The notes below the pieces were generated by a model. That model saw only the letters and a program-made list of their open reading frames with translations. It had not been told where the DNA came from and ran no database searches. Made by a program: the position numbers and the translations under genes. Positions 14,366 to 23,590 of a stretch of 64,000 nt of DNA are shown here, in pieces. This DNA is from Roseiarcus sp963787135 (lineage in GTDB: Bacteria; Pseudomonadota; Alphaproteobacteria; Rhizobiales; Beijerinckiaceae). Location of the stretch: positions 186,001-250,000 of the forward strand of contig CAWBBW010000026.1 of assembly GCA_963787135.1 (NCBI GenBank), read 5' to 3'. Positions within the stretch are counted from its first letter, which is position 1. Each line of letters begins with the position of its first letter.

Positions 14366-16195
14366 TTGGGCGCGGATGCAGGCGGTTTTCCGGGCTGGGT
14401 TGAGGCCGACTGGCGGAAGACAGCCGAAGCCGCGCTGAAAGGGGCGGGCGTCGACACGCTCGCCTCCAGGACCGCCGACGGCATCAGGATCGAGCCCATC
14501 TATCCGCCCGGCGACGGTCCCCGCCCGCTCCGGACGGGCGGTCCGTGGCGGGTCATCGCCCGCCTCGACCACCCCGACGCGGGCGAGGCCAACGCGCAGG
14601 CCCTGGACGATCTCGCGGGCGGCGCGGACGGTCTGCAGGTCGTGTTCGCAGGAGCGGTCGGCGCCCATGGATTTGGCCTCAGACGCTCCGATCCGGCCAC
14701 CTTGCATGCGGCCTTCGACGGCATGCATTTCGATCAGGGATTGTGCTTCGAGCTCGATCTCGGCCGCGCCGGCGCCGATGCCGCGCTGAATTTCGCGGCG
14801 CTGATCGAGCGGTCGGGGGCGCGTCCGGCCGACTGCGCCGTGTCCTTTGGACTCGATCCCTACGCAACTTCAGCCTTTGGACCCTTTCCCGCCGACTGGA
14901 CCGCGCATCTCGAGCCCTTTGTCGGCGCAGCGCTTGCACTGAGAGCGAAAGGTTTTCTGGGGCCGCTCGTGGTTGCCAACTCGCGATCCGTCCACGCGGC
15001 GGGCGGCGCGCCCAGCCAGGAGCTTGCCTTCGCGCTCGGCGCCGCCGTCGGCCTTTTGCGCGCCCTCGACGCGGCGGGCGTGCCGCTCGACGAGGCTCGC
15101 CAACGGATCGCCTTCCGCCTCGCTGGCGATGCAGATGAATTCGTCACGCTGTCGAAATTTCGCGCGCTCCGGCTGATGTGGGCGCGGATCGAAGAGGGGT
15201 GCGGCCTCGAACCCCGACCGGCGACGGTCCAAGCCGAGAGCGCATGGCGCATGATGACGGCGCGCGACCCTACCGTGAACGTAATGCGCGGGGCGATGGC
15301 CGCGTTTTCAGCCGGACTCGGCGGGGCGGACAGCGTTTCCGTCCTGCCGCATACGCTCGCCGCCGGTCTTCCCGACGGCCTGGCGCGGCGTCTGGCGCGC
15401 AACGGCCAGCTTATTCTGCTGCGCGAGTCCCATCTCGGCTTTGTCGCGGACCCCGCCGCCGGGGCCGGCGCATTCGAGACGCTGAGCAAGGCGCTCTGCG
15501 ATAAAGCGTGGTCGCTCTTCCAGCAGATGGAAGCCGGGGGCGGCTTGGCGGAGACGCTGGCGAAAGGCGCATTTCAGCATCAGGTCGCCGAGACCGCGGC
15601 TCAGTTGAGGCGCGATGTCGCGCGGCTCAAAGCGCCGATCACCGGCGTCAGCGCGCATGCCGATCTGGCCGAAGATCGCATTCAGCGCACACCGGGCGCC
15701 CCGGAGCGCGAAGAAGCCTCAGCGGGAGAAGGCGCGCTTGCGCCGATGCGGCTTGCCGAACCGTTCGAATCCTTGCGCGATCGGTCCGACGCTATTTTCG
15801 AGGCATCCGGCTCGAGGCCGAAGGTCTTTCTCGTCGCGCTCGGGCCCGAGCCCTCGCATCGCCGCCGCGTCGCCTTCATGCGCGAATGGCTGGAGGCGGG
15901 CGGGATCGAGTCGGTATACGATGGAGAGGCCGAGACGCCCGACACGGCGGTCAGGCGACTGAAGGCGAGCGGCGCCTCGCTTGCCTGCCTTTGCGGCGAC
16001 GACGCGGCGTACGCCACCCGGGGCGAAGCCTTCGCCGCTGCGATCAAGGCTGCTGGTGCCAAGGGCCTGAGCCTGGCCGGCCATTCGAGCGAAGCCGAGG
16101 CGGCTCTGCGGACCGCGGGGGTCGACGGGTTCATTTTTGCGGGTGGCGACGCTGTTGCTGCGCTGCAGGACCTTTACCGGCGTCTTGGAGCCTGA
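14366..16195 (+). CDS. mutA: Methylmalonyl-CoA mutase, small (beta) subunit
   Basis: A 609-residue protein with the TIM-barrel domain of the mutase family (about 1-450) followed by a cobalamin-binding-like domain (about 470-605). As usual for the small subunit, the B12 ligand motif DXHXXG is missing and the subunit is structural. Recognisable blocks include WVEADWRKTAEAALKGAG, FGLDPYATSAFGPFPADW and NVMRGAMAAFSAGLGGADSV. Translation probably starts at TTG 14,366, 6 nt after GGGAGG and just past the DUF2267 stop. Together with MutB it interconverts methylmalonyl-CoA and succinyl-CoA, a step of propionate breakdown and of the ethylmalonyl-CoA pathway. Confidence 0.93.
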   Translation: MGADAGGFPGWVEADWRKTAEAALKGAGVDTLASRTADGIRIEPIYPPGDGPRPLRTGGPWRVIARLDHPDAGEANAQALDDLAGGADGLQVVFAGAVGAHGFGLRRSDPATLHAAFDGMHFDQGLCFELDLGRAGADAALNFAALIERSGARPADCAVSFGLDPYATSAFGPFPADWTAHLEPFVGAALALRAKGFLGPLVVANSRSVHAAGGAPSQELAFALGAAVGLLRALDAAGVPLDEARQRIAFRLAGDADEFVTLSKFRALRLMWARIEEGCGLEPRPATVQAESAWRMMTARDPTVNVMRGAMAAFSAGLGGADSVSVLPHTLAAGLPDGLARRLARNGQLILLRESHLGFVADPAAGAGAFETLSKALCDKAWSLFQQMEAGGGLAETLAKGAFQHQVAETAAQLRRDVARLKAPITGVSAHADLAEDRIQRTPGAPEREEASAGEGALAPMRLAEPFESLRDRSDAIFEASGSRPKVFLVALGPEPSHRRRVAFMREWLEAGGIESVYDGEAETPDTAVRRLKASGASLACLCGDDAAYATRGEAFAAAIKAAGAKGLSLAGHSSEAEAALRTAGVDGFIFAGGDAVAALQDLYRRLGA

Positions 16196-16210
16196 ATTGG
16201 GACGAGCGCC

Positions 16211-18367
16211 ATGAGCCGGATTCCCAATTTCGCCAACGCGCCGTTCGAGGCTGCGCCCCGATTGCACAAACCTGACGAAGCGCGTCTCTGGCGGACGCCC
16301 GAGGGGATCGACGTCAAGTCGTCCTACGGACCGGACGATCGCATGGGACGCGACTTCGCGCATGACTGGCCGGGGCTTCCGCCCTATCTGCGCGGGCCCT
16401 ATCCGACCATGTACGTCAATCAGCCGTGGACGGTGCGGCAATATGCCGGGTTTTCGACCGCCGAGGAGTCGAACGCCTTCTATCGCGCCAATCTTGCCGC
16501 CGGCCAGAAAGGTCTCTCGGTCGCCTTCGATCTGGCGACGCATCGCGGCTACGATTCCGATCATCCGCGCGTGGCGGGCGACGTCGGGATGGCGGGCGTG
16601 GCGATCGATTCGATCTATGACATGCGCACGCTCTTCTCCGGCATCCCGCTCAATTCGATGAGCGTATCGATGACGATGAACGGCGCGGTTCTGCCGGTCC
16701 TGGCGCTCTTTATCGTCGCGGCGGAGGAGCAGGGCGTTCCGATGTCGGCGCTGTCGGGGACCATCCAGAACGACATTCTCAAGGAGTTCATGGTCCGCAA
16801 CACTTATATCTATCCGCCCGCCGCCTCGATGCGGATCGTGGCCGACATCTTCGCGTTCACCGCGGCGAACATGCCGAAGTTCAACTCGATCTCGATCTCC
16901 GGCTATCACATGCAGGAGGCGGGCGCGACGCAGGATCTCGAACTCGCCTACACGCTCGCAGACGGCGTCGAATATGTGCGCGCCGGCATTGCGGCCGGGA
17001 TGAGCGTCGACCAGTTCGCGCCGCGGCTGTCGTTCTTTTGGGCGATCGGCATGAACTTCTTCATGGAGGTCGCGAAGCTGCGCGCGGCGCGCAAATTGTG
17101 GGCGGGACTGGTCAAAGGCTTCGGCCCAAAATCGGACAAGTCGCTGCCGCTGCGCGCCCACAGCCAGACGTCCGGCTGGTCGCTGACGGCGCAGGATCCG
17201 TTCAACAACATCGTGCGCACCCAGATCGAGGCGATGGCGGCGACCCAGGGGCATACCCAGTCGCTGCACACCAACGCGCTCGACGAGGCGCTCGCTCTGC
17301 CGACCCCTTTCTCCGCCCGCATCGCCCGCAACACCCAGCTTTTCCTGATCGAGGAGAGCGGGACGACCCGGATCATCGATCCGTGGGGCGGCTCGTACTA
17401 TGTCGAGCGCCTGACAGCGGAACTGGCGGCGAGGGCCCAGAGCCACATCGACGAGATCGAGCGCCTCGGCGGAATGGCCAAGGCGATCGAGCAGGGCCTG
17501 CCGAAACGTCGAATCGAGGAGGCCGCGGCGCGCACGCAGGCGCGCATCGACGCCGGCCGGCAGGCGGTGATCGGGGTCAACGCCTTCGCTCCGACCATCG
17601 AGCGCGATCTCAACGTCCTTAAGGTTGACGCCGCGGCGGTGCGCGCGATGCAGATCGAGAAGCTCAGGCGCCTCCGCGCCGAACGCGACGAAGCGGCGGC
17701 GCAATCCGCCCTCGAGGCGTTGACCAGCGGCGCCCGCGGTAAGGCCAACCTCCTGCAACTGTCGGTCGAGGCGGCCCGGGCCAAGGCGACGGTCGGCGAA
17801 ATCTCGCTTGCGATGGAAAAGGCCTTCGGCCGTCATGTCGCGGAGATCCGCGCCATTTCGGGCGTCTATCTTGCCGAGGCGGGGCCGGCCGCCGAAGCCA
17901 ACCAGCGGGTGATCGAGTTGACCCGCGCCTTCGCCGAAAACGAAGGCCATCGGCCCCGGATTCTTGTCGCCAAGATGGGGCAGGATGGCCACGACCGCGG
18001 ACAGAAAATCATTGCCTCCGCCTTCGCCGATCTGGGCTTCGACGTGAAGATCGGGCCGCTGTTCGCGACGCCCGAGGAAGTCGCCGCGCTGGCCGCCCAA
18101 AGCAAAGTCCATATCGTTGGCGTCTCCTCGCTCGCCGCGGGCCATCTCGCGCTTGTTCCGGCGCTGAAGCGCGCGCTCGGCAAGGTCGGGATGGGTGAGA
18201 CGATGATTGTGGTCGGCGGGGTCATCCCCGAGCAGGATTTCGCGCCGCTTCGTGCCGCCGGGGCGGATGCGATCTTTCCGCCCGGAACGATCATCGCGGA
18301 CGCCGCTCAGAACCTGATCGAGAGGCTCAACGAGCAACTCGGCTACAGCCAGCGCGCGCCGGCATAG
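16211..18367 (+). CDS. mutB: Methylmalonyl-CoA mutase, large (alpha) subunit
   Basis: A 718-residue catalytic subunit of adenosylcobalamin-dependent methylmalonyl-CoA mutase. The N-terminal TIM barrel carries RGPYPTMYVNQPWTVRQYAG and FDLATHRGYDSDHPRV, with catalytic blocks ISGYHMQEAGATQDLELAYT and RAHSQTSGWSLTAQDP. The C-terminal B12 domain has the ligand motif DGHDRG (residues 592-597, His 594) followed by GVSSLAAGH. It starts 15 bp after the mutA stop. No meaB (GTPase chaperone) or epimerase gene lies next to it in this window. Length and motifs are all normal. Confidence 0.97.
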   Translation: MSRIPNFANAPFEAAPRLHKPDEARLWRTPEGIDVKSSYGPDDRMGRDFAHDWPGLPPYLRGPYPTMYVNQPWTVRQYAGFSTAEESNAFYRANLAAGQKGLSVAFDLATHRGYDSDHPRVAGDVGMAGVAIDSIYDMRTLFSGIPLNSMSVSMTMNGAVLPVLALFIVAAEEQGVPMSALSGTIQNDILKEFMVRNTYIYPPAASMRIVADIFAFTAANMPKFNSISISGYHMQEAGATQDLELAYTLADGVEYVRAGIAAGMSVDQFAPRLSFFWAIGMNFFMEVAKLRAARKLWAGLVKGFGPKSDKSLPLRAHSQTSGWSLTAQDPFNNIVRTQIEAMAATQGHTQSLHTNALDEALALPTPFSARIARNTQLFLIEESGTTRIIDPWGGSYYVERLTAELAARAQSHIDEIERLGGMAKAIEQGLPKRRIEEAAARTQARIDAGRQAVIGVNAFAPTIERDLNVLKVDAAAVRAMQIEKLRRLRAERDEAAAQSALEALTSGARGKANLLQLSVEAARAKATVGEISLAMEKAFGRHVAEIRAISGVYLAEAGPAAEANQRVIELTRAFAENEGHRPRILVAKMGQDGHDRGQKIIASAFADLGFDVKIGPLFATPEEVAALAAQSKVHIVGVSSLAAGHLALVPALKRALGKVGMGETMIVVGGVIPEQDFAPLRAAGADAIFPPGTIIADAAQNLIERLNEQLGYSQRAPA

Positions 18368-18567
18368 CGGGCAGATGCCGAATCCATCGCATCGCGGGCA
18401 ACGTTCCCGCATCATCCGTTTTCCAATATTGAGGCGCGAGAACGCGTTACGTCACGCAACGACGCAACGGCGCCTGCGCCAAATTGGAACGTTGGCCGCC
18501 ACTATCGTTGGCGCCACATTTGCCCTGTCTCTTCCGGGGTTGCGCCGGAGAGGAAGTGAGAGGCGTC

Positions 18568-18789
18568 ATGGTCGCATCGATTGCTGACATTGTGCGGCGA
18601 ACGATCCGCCACGCGCGACGGATGTCCAAGGAAGGCGTTCACGATTGGCCGACGGCGCGCGCGGCGCTGGCGAGGATTCTTCTTGACCTCGAGACGCGAT
18701 CTCCCGGCGATCCGAGCCTCGAGCGATTGCGTCAGGTTATCGAACGGGGCGACCGCGCCTGGAGCCTCCGTGACCGTGAGACGAAATGA
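18568..18789 (+). CDS. Small hypothetical protein
   Basis: A 73-residue basic protein (MVASIADIVRRTIRHARRMS..., ending RVIERGDRAWSLRDRETK-like) with no recognised domain. It is mostly predicted helical, with a conserved-looking centre WPTARAALARILLDLE. The GAAGTGAGAG stretch before the ATG is a weak ribosome-binding site; an ATG 28 codons upstream gives an implausible proline/cysteine-rich start. It stands alone between mutB and the aldo/keto reductase. Codon use matches its neighbours, which is the main reason to keep it. Confidence 0.45.
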   Translation: MVASIADIVRRTIRHARRMSKEGVHDWPTARAALARILLDLETRSPGDPSLERLRQVIERGDRAWSLRDRETK

Positions 18790-19071
18790 CGCGGTCAAGG
18801 CGAGGGCTTCGCGCCGATCTGGGGAAAGAAAAAAACGAAACTGAACGATCCAAGCTGAAAGCGCCGAGAATGCGGCCCCGTCGCTTGACTCGACGCATCG
18901 GGTGCTCAACAATTTCATTCGCTTGGCATGAAAGCCGCGGAGTTTGCTGTGATCCCGGTCATCAGTGGGACGCAGATCGCGCTGGCGCTCCTTAAGCGTA
19001 AGCGCAGGCTGGCGTTGCCGCAGGCGCACAGCGGCTTTCTGATGTCCGGTTGACGGGGAGGGGCGGTCTCG

Positions 19072-20133
19072 ATGGCGACGAGCACGAATGGGCGAAGCGC
19101 GCGCTCGAGAAAACTCACAACGCATCGAGGCGCTGAGCTGCACTTCACCGAACTCGGGTTTGGCGGAGCGCCGCTCGGCAATCTCTATCGCCCGATGACC
19201 GAGAAGGAAGCGCGGCTGATGCTCGAAACCGTGTGGGCGTCCGGTTGCCGCTACTTCGATACCGCGCCGCTCTATGGCCTGGGTCTGTCGGAGACCCGGC
19301 TCAATGGATTCTTGCGGCCGAAGCCACGCGAGTCCTTCCTGATCTCGACCAAGGTCGGCCGCCTCCTCGAGCTTTGCAAGCCCAAAGAACGCTCGCGGCA
19401 AGACGGCGCCGGCGCCTTCATCGAGACGCCGTCGCGACGCGAGCGATTCGACTATTCCTACGACGGGGTGAAGCGTTCGCTCGAATTCTCGCTCGAGCGT
19501 CTGGGCCTCGATCAGATTGACATCGTCTATGCCCACGACGTCGATGCGTACACTCACGGCAGCAGGCAGGCCGCCGATGCTCGCATCAAGGAATTCATGA
19601 ACGGCGGATACCGCGCGCTTGACGAATTGCGCTCGGCAGGGGCGATCAAGGCGATCGGCGCCGGGGTCAATGAATGGGAGGTCGCCGAGGCTCTGACGCG
19701 CGCCGGCGACTTCGATGTGTTCCTTCTCGCCGGACGCTATACGCTGCTCGAACAGGAGGCGCTGACGAGCTTCCTGCCGCTGTGCGCGCAGAAGGGCATT
19801 GGCGTCGTGGTCGGAGGACCGTTCAACTCGGGCATCCTTGCCACCGGGGTGAAGGCCGACGCGCACTACAATTACGGGCCGGCGCCGGAAGAGGTGAAGG
19901 AGCGGGTGCGCCGCATTCAGCAGGTGTGCAAGAGCTTTAGGGTCAAGTTGCCGGAAGCTGCCCTGCGCTTTCCGCTCGGACACCAGGCGGTAGTCAGCGT
20001 CATCGCCGGCGCGCAGCGCGCGAGCGAAGCCAAGCGCAACGCCGTCATGATGAGCGCCAAGATTCCGGCTGCGCTATGGCGAGCGTTGAAATCCGAAAAG
20101 CTCATGCGCGAGGATGCGCCCGCGCCGCGCTGA
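19072..20133 (+). CDS. Aldo/keto reductase (pyridoxal/L-fucose dehydrogenase-like)
   Basis: A 353-residue (alpha/beta)8 oxidoreductase. The AKR tetrad is visible: Asp and Tyr in YFDTAPLYGLGLSE, Lys in FLISTKVGR, His in IDIVYAHDVD. NADP(H) contacts are expected around VVVGGPFNSGIL and SVIAGAQRASEAKRN. The sequence fits the branch with pyridoxal 4-dehydrogenase, L-fucose and D-threo-aldose 1-dehydrogenases (long insert after TKVGRLLE, and YTLLEQEALTSFLP). The physiological substrate, a sugar or pyridoxal, cannot be decided from sequence. GGGAGGGG precedes the ATG. The gene converges with fhs. Confidence 0.9.
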   Translation: MATSTNGRSARSRKLTTHRGAELHFTELGFGGAPLGNLYRPMTEKEARLMLETVWASGCRYFDTAPLYGLGLSETRLNGFLRPKPRESFLISTKVGRLLELCKPKERSRQDGAGAFIETPSRRERFDYSYDGVKRSLEFSLERLGLDQIDIVYAHDVDAYTHGSRQAADARIKEFMNGGYRALDELRSAGAIKAIGAGVNEWEVAEALTRAGDFDVFLLAGRYTLLEQEALTSFLPLCAQKGIGVVVGGPFNSGILATGVKADAHYNYGPAPEEVKERVRRIQQVCKSFRVKLPEAALRFPLGHQAVVSVIAGAQRASEAKRNAVMMSAKIPAALWRALKSEKLMREDAPAPR

Positions 20134-20151
20134 GCGCCATTTGCGTCGGGG

Positions 20152-21831
20152 TCAGAAGAGCCCTTCGATCTCGCCGTCGACCAGGCGAATCCGTTCCGCC
20201 GCCGGGCTTCGCGGGAGGCCCGGCATGGTGCGGATGTCGCCCATCAGAACGACGACAAAGCCGGCGCCGGCGCGCAGCCGGATTTCGCGAATGGTCGGCT
20301 TAAATCCGCTCGGCGCGCCGAGCAGCGCCGGGTTGTCAGAGAACGAATATTGGGTCTTGGCGACGCAGATCGGAAGGCTTCCCCATCCGGCGGCTTCGAG
20401 GTCGTGAAACTGCGCCCTTACTGAATCGCCGGCCGCAATGTCGTCGGCGCCGTAAATCTCGCGCGCGATTGTGCGGGTCTTGTCCCAGAGGCTCATCGTG
20501 TCAGGATAAAGCAGACGAAAATCGGCTGGGCCGCTGTCTGCGAGGCCGGCGACCGCGTGGGCCAGGTCCTCGCATCCCGCTCCGCCGCGCGCCCAGTGGT
20601 CGCAGACGATCGTCTTGACCTGAAACGCGTCCCCGACGGCAGCCTTGACGAAATCGAGTTCCATCTCCGTGTCGGCGTTGAAGCGATTGATGGCGACCAC
20701 GATCGGCACGCCGAACTTGCGCATATTTGAGATATGCCGCGCCAGATTGGCGAGACCTGCGCGGAGCGCCGGCAGGTTTTCGACGCCGAGCGCGTCTTTG
20801 GCCACTCCGCCGTGCATCTTGAGCGCCCGCACCGTCGCAACAATCACGGTCGCCGCCGGTTTAAGCCCGGCCTTGCGGCACTTGATGTCGAAGAATTTTT
20901 CAGCCCCGAGGTCGGCGCCAAAACCAGCCTCCGTCACGACATAATCGCCGAGCTTGAGCCCGGCGCGCGTGGCGGCGATGGAGTTGCAGCCGTGAGCGAT
21001 GTTGGCGAACGGACCCCCATGAACGATCGCCGGCGACCCCTCGAGGGTCTGCACGAGATTGGGCTTCAGCGCGTCCTTGAGCAGGACGGCCATCGCCCCC
21101 GCGGCCTTGAGGTCGCTCGCCGTGACGGCGCGCTTGTCGTAGGTCGAACCGACAATCATGCGGCCGAGCCTTTGCTCCAGATCCTCGAGATTCGACGCGA
21201 GGCAGAAGGCCGCCATCACCTCGGAGGCGACGGTGATGTCGAACCCATCCTCGCGCGGGAAGCCGTTTACCGGGCCTCCGAGCCCGATGACGGTTTCGCG
21301 CAGCGCGCGGTCGTTCATGTCGAGCGCGCGGCGCCACACGATGCGGCGCTGGTCGAGTCCCAGCCCGTTGCCCCAATAGACGTGATTGTCGACCATCGCC
21401 GCCAGGAGATTGTGCGCCGATGTCATGGCGTGGAAGTCGCCGGTGAAATGGAGATTGATCGCGTCCATAGGCACGACCTGGGCATGCCCTCCGCCCGCCG
21501 CGCCGCCCTTGAGGCCAAAACAGGGTCCGAGCGAGGGCTCGCGCAGGCAGATGATCGCCTTCTTGCCGATGCGGTTCAGGGCGTCGCCGAGGCCGACGGT
21601 CGTCGTCGTCTTGCCTTCGCCAGCCGGCGTCGGGCTGATCGCGGTAACGAGGATCAGCTTGCCGTCCGGCCGGTCCGCGAGGCTCTCGAGGTACTTGGGT
21701 TCGAGTTTCGCGATCGAGGGGCCGTAGGGGTAAAGGGCCGAAGCCGGGACCCCGATCGCTGCGGCGATTTCCGCGATCGGCCTCAGCTTCGCCGCGCGCG
21801 CGATTTCGATGTCGGAAAGCATGTCCCTCAT
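20152..21831 (-). CDS. fhs: Formate-tetrahydrofolate ligase
   Basis: A 559-residue enzyme that activates formate with ATP to 10-formyltetrahydrofolate. The ATP P-loop is SPTPAGEGKTTTTVGL (about 66-81). Other signatures are REPSLGPCFGLKGGAAGGG, LHFTGDFHAMTSAHNLLAA and EAGFGADLGAEKFFDIKCR. Length is normal. The first ATG of a nearby pair (21,831 and 21,822) is preferred because GGAG lies 8 nt before it. In methylotrophs the enzyme feeds formate into the serine cycle; elsewhere it supplies C1 units for purines and formyl-Met. No other C1-transfer gene is adjacent. Confidence 0.97.
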   Translation of the reverse strand: MRDMLSDIEIARAAKLRPIAEIAAAIGVPASALYPYGPSIAKLEPKYLESLADRPDGKLILVTAISPTPAGEGKTTTTVGLGDALNRIGKKAIICLREPSLGPCFGLKGGAAGGGHAQVVPMDAINLHFTGDFHAMTSAHNLLAAMVDNHVYWGNGLGLDQRRIVWRRALDMNDRALRETVIGLGGPVNGFPREDGFDITVASEVMAAFCLASNLEDLEQRLGRMIVGSTYDKRAVTASDLKAAGAMAVLLKDALKPNLVQTLEGSPAIVHGGPFANIAHGCNSIAATRAGLKLGDYVVTEAGFGADLGAEKFFDIKCRKAGLKPAATVIVATVRALKMHGGVAKDALGVENLPALRAGLANLARHISNMRKFGVPIVVAINRFNADTEMELDFVKAAVGDAFQVKTIVCDHWARGGAGCEDLAHAVAGLADSGPADFRLLYPDTMSLWDKTRTIAREIYGADDIAAGDSVRAQFHDLEAAGWGSLPICVAKTQYSFSDNPALLGAPSGFKPTIREIRLRAGAGFVVVLMGDIRTMPGLPRSPAAERIRLVDGEIEGLF

Positions 21832-21951
21832 CCCGCTCGCTCCCCGACTCGAAGGGCCGCGCGCACAAATCGTCCGGTCTGCGACGAATTGCAAGCGCGA
21901 TCCCGATCAGGCGTGGTAGGCTCGCTGGCGGGCGGCTCGCGGGAGAACGCT

Positions 21952-22608
21952 TTGGTCAGCCCCCGGCTCGCCCTGTTCACGACCTTCAGCCTTGCGGTCT
22001 ACCTCGGCCTTGCCGTCGCAGGGGCCGGTGGCCCGGGCCGGTTCTTTTCGCATCCCTCGCTGATCGCGTTAACGGCGATGACGATCGCGCTCGGCGCCGC
22101 CTCGATGTTTACCGAAGCGCACATTAGGTCCGGCGTTCGGGAAGACCGCTCGAATCGCTGGGTGATCGGGGCCCTCGGCGTGCTAGGCTTCGTCGATGCC
22201 TACCTACCCGCCTACACCGACCAGTACGACATTCTGACGTTCGGCGAAGAGGGCGTGCGCTGGCTCGGTGTCGCGCTGTTCGCGCTCGGCGGCGCCCTCA
22301 GGCTGGCCCCGGTTTTCGTCCTCGGGCGGCGCTTCAGCGGCCTCGTCGCCATCCAGCCTGATCATCAACTCGTGACAGGCGGAATTTACGGCGTCATTCG
22401 CCATCCGAGCTATCTCGGCCTTTTCGTCAACGCGCTCGGCTGGGGACTAGCGTTTCGCGCAGGCGTCGGAGTGCTCATCGCTGTCCTGATGCTGCTTGTC
22501 GTCTTCGCCCGGATCGAGTCCGAGGAGCGATTGCTGCGCGAGACATTCGGCGCCGACTACGACATCTATCGCGCCCGCACGTGGCGGCTTGTCCCCTATC
22601 TCTACTGA
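21952..22608 (+). CDS. Isoprenylcysteine carboxyl methyltransferase (ICMT)-family membrane protein
   Basis: From the TTG at 21,952 the protein has 218 residues, with about five hydrophobic segments. The C-terminal signature of this family is complete: VTGGIYGVIRHPSYLGLFVN, then ESEERLLRETFGADYDIYRA, which form the SAM and substrate pocket. Bacterial members are methyltransferases of unknown substrate; they are not true protein prenylcysteine enzymes. GGGAGA lies at good distance from the TTG; a GTG 13 codons upstream is an alternative. It is divergent from fhs and lies 76 bp before the inositol monophosphatase-family gene. Confidence 0.85.
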   Translation: MVSPRLALFTTFSLAVYLGLAVAGAGGPGRFFSHPSLIALTAMTIALGAASMFTEAHIRSGVREDRSNRWVIGALGVLGFVDAYLPAYTDQYDILTFGEEGVRWLGVALFALGGALRLAPVFVLGRRFSGLVAIQPDHQLVTGGIYGVIRHPSYLGLFVNALGWGLAFRAGVGVLIAVLMLLVVFARIESEERLLRETFGADYDIYRARTWRLVPYLY

Positions 22609-22684
22609 GGCGCTGCGCGAGGTTGCCTCGCTTCCGAGCATCCCCTAAACCTCCGCTCGCCTTCGTCGCCACGGACCCCCTGAC

Positions 22685-23479
22685 ATGATCCGCTCCGCCC
22701 TGATGACCGTGATGACCAACGCCGCGATCAAGGCCGGGCGAGGGCTCAAGCGCGACTTCGGCGAGATCGGCCAACTGCAGGTGTCGATGAAGGGAACTGG
22801 CGATTTCGTCAGCCTCGCCGACAAGCGCGCCGAGAAGACGCTTTACGAGGAGCTCGTGAAGGCGCGGCCAGGCTACGGCTTCATTATGGAGGAAGGCGGA
22901 CGGATCGAGGGAACCGACAAGAGCCACACCTGGCATATCGACCCCTTGGATGCGACGACGAATTTCCTGCACGCGATTCCGCTCTTCGCGATTTCGATCG
23001 CGCTCGAGCGCGAGGGGCAGATCGTGGCCGGGGTCATCTACAACCCCGCCGACGACGACATGTACGTGACCGAGAAAGGACAGGGCGCGTTCGGCCACAA
23101 TCGCCGGCTTCGCGTCGCCGCCCGCACCGAATTGTCACAGGCTCTCTTTGGTTGCGGCATTCCCCATCTCGGCAAGGCGGCCCAGCATCCCCGGTTCAAA
23201 GCCGAGCTTGCGGCGGTCATGACGCGCGTCGTCAACGTGCGCCGCATGGGTTGCGCGTCTCTCGATCTCGCCTATGTCGCGGCTGGGCGCTTCGACGCCT
23301 TCTGGGAGCGCGGCCTCAATTCGTGGGACATCGCCGCGGGCACGCTGCTGATCCGCGAGGCGGGCGGCTTCGTGACCGGCGCCGACGGCGGGGCCGATTT
23401 CCTCGAGACCGGCTCCATTTGCTGCGGCAACGAAACGATGCATCGTGAGCTTCTGGCGTTGCTGAGAACCGTCGCTTAA
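22685..23479 (+). CDS. Inositol monophosphatase family protein (SuhB-like)
   Basis: A 264-residue Mg2+/Li+-sensitive phosphatase fold. Metal ligands are visible: Glu in FIMEEGG (about 67-72), the core WHIDPLDATTNFLHAIP (83-99, both Asp), and Asp in NSWDIAAGTLLIREAGG near the C-terminus. VSLADKRAEKTLYEEL is the usual N-terminal helix. The family covers inositol-1-phosphatase, histidinol-phosphatase-like and 3'-phosphoadenosine phosphatases; E. coli SuhB also works in rRNA antitermination. The exact substrate here is open. It lies upstream of the hyf-like operon, 111 bp away. Confidence 0.92.
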   Translation: MIRSALMTVMTNAAIKAGRGLKRDFGEIGQLQVSMKGTGDFVSLADKRAEKTLYEELVKARPGYGFIMEEGGRIEGTDKSHTWHIDPLDATTNFLHAIPLFAISIALEREGQIVAGVIYNPADDDMYVTEKGQGAFGHNRRLRVAARTELSQALFGCGIPHLGKAAQHPRFKAELAAVMTRVVNVRRMGCASLDLAYVAAGRFDAFWERGLNSWDIAAGTLLIREAGGFVTGADGGADFLETGSICCGNETMHRELLALLRTVA

Positions 23480-23590
23480 CTCGCGACCGATTTCTGTTAC
23501 GGTCGAGCCAGAGCGAAAATCGATCGATTCGCTGGAATTCGGGTTGGCGGTGGGCAGAGGTCTGGTTTCGCGGCTTCGGGGCGCGCTCGC

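Noticed and set aside
15719..18415. A very long open frame antisense to mutA-mutB
   Set aside because: It mirrors the mutase genes, is Arg/Gly/Asp/His-rich with no domain, and arises from GC-rich third positions.
18928..19053. A 41-codon frame starting MKAAEFAVIPVISG
   Set aside because: No ribosome-binding site and no family; it may be chance in the gap before the aldo/keto reductase.
22609..22684. suhB RNA motif before the inositol-phosphatase gene
   Set aside because: The gap is only 76 bp and I see no matching two-hairpin structure.
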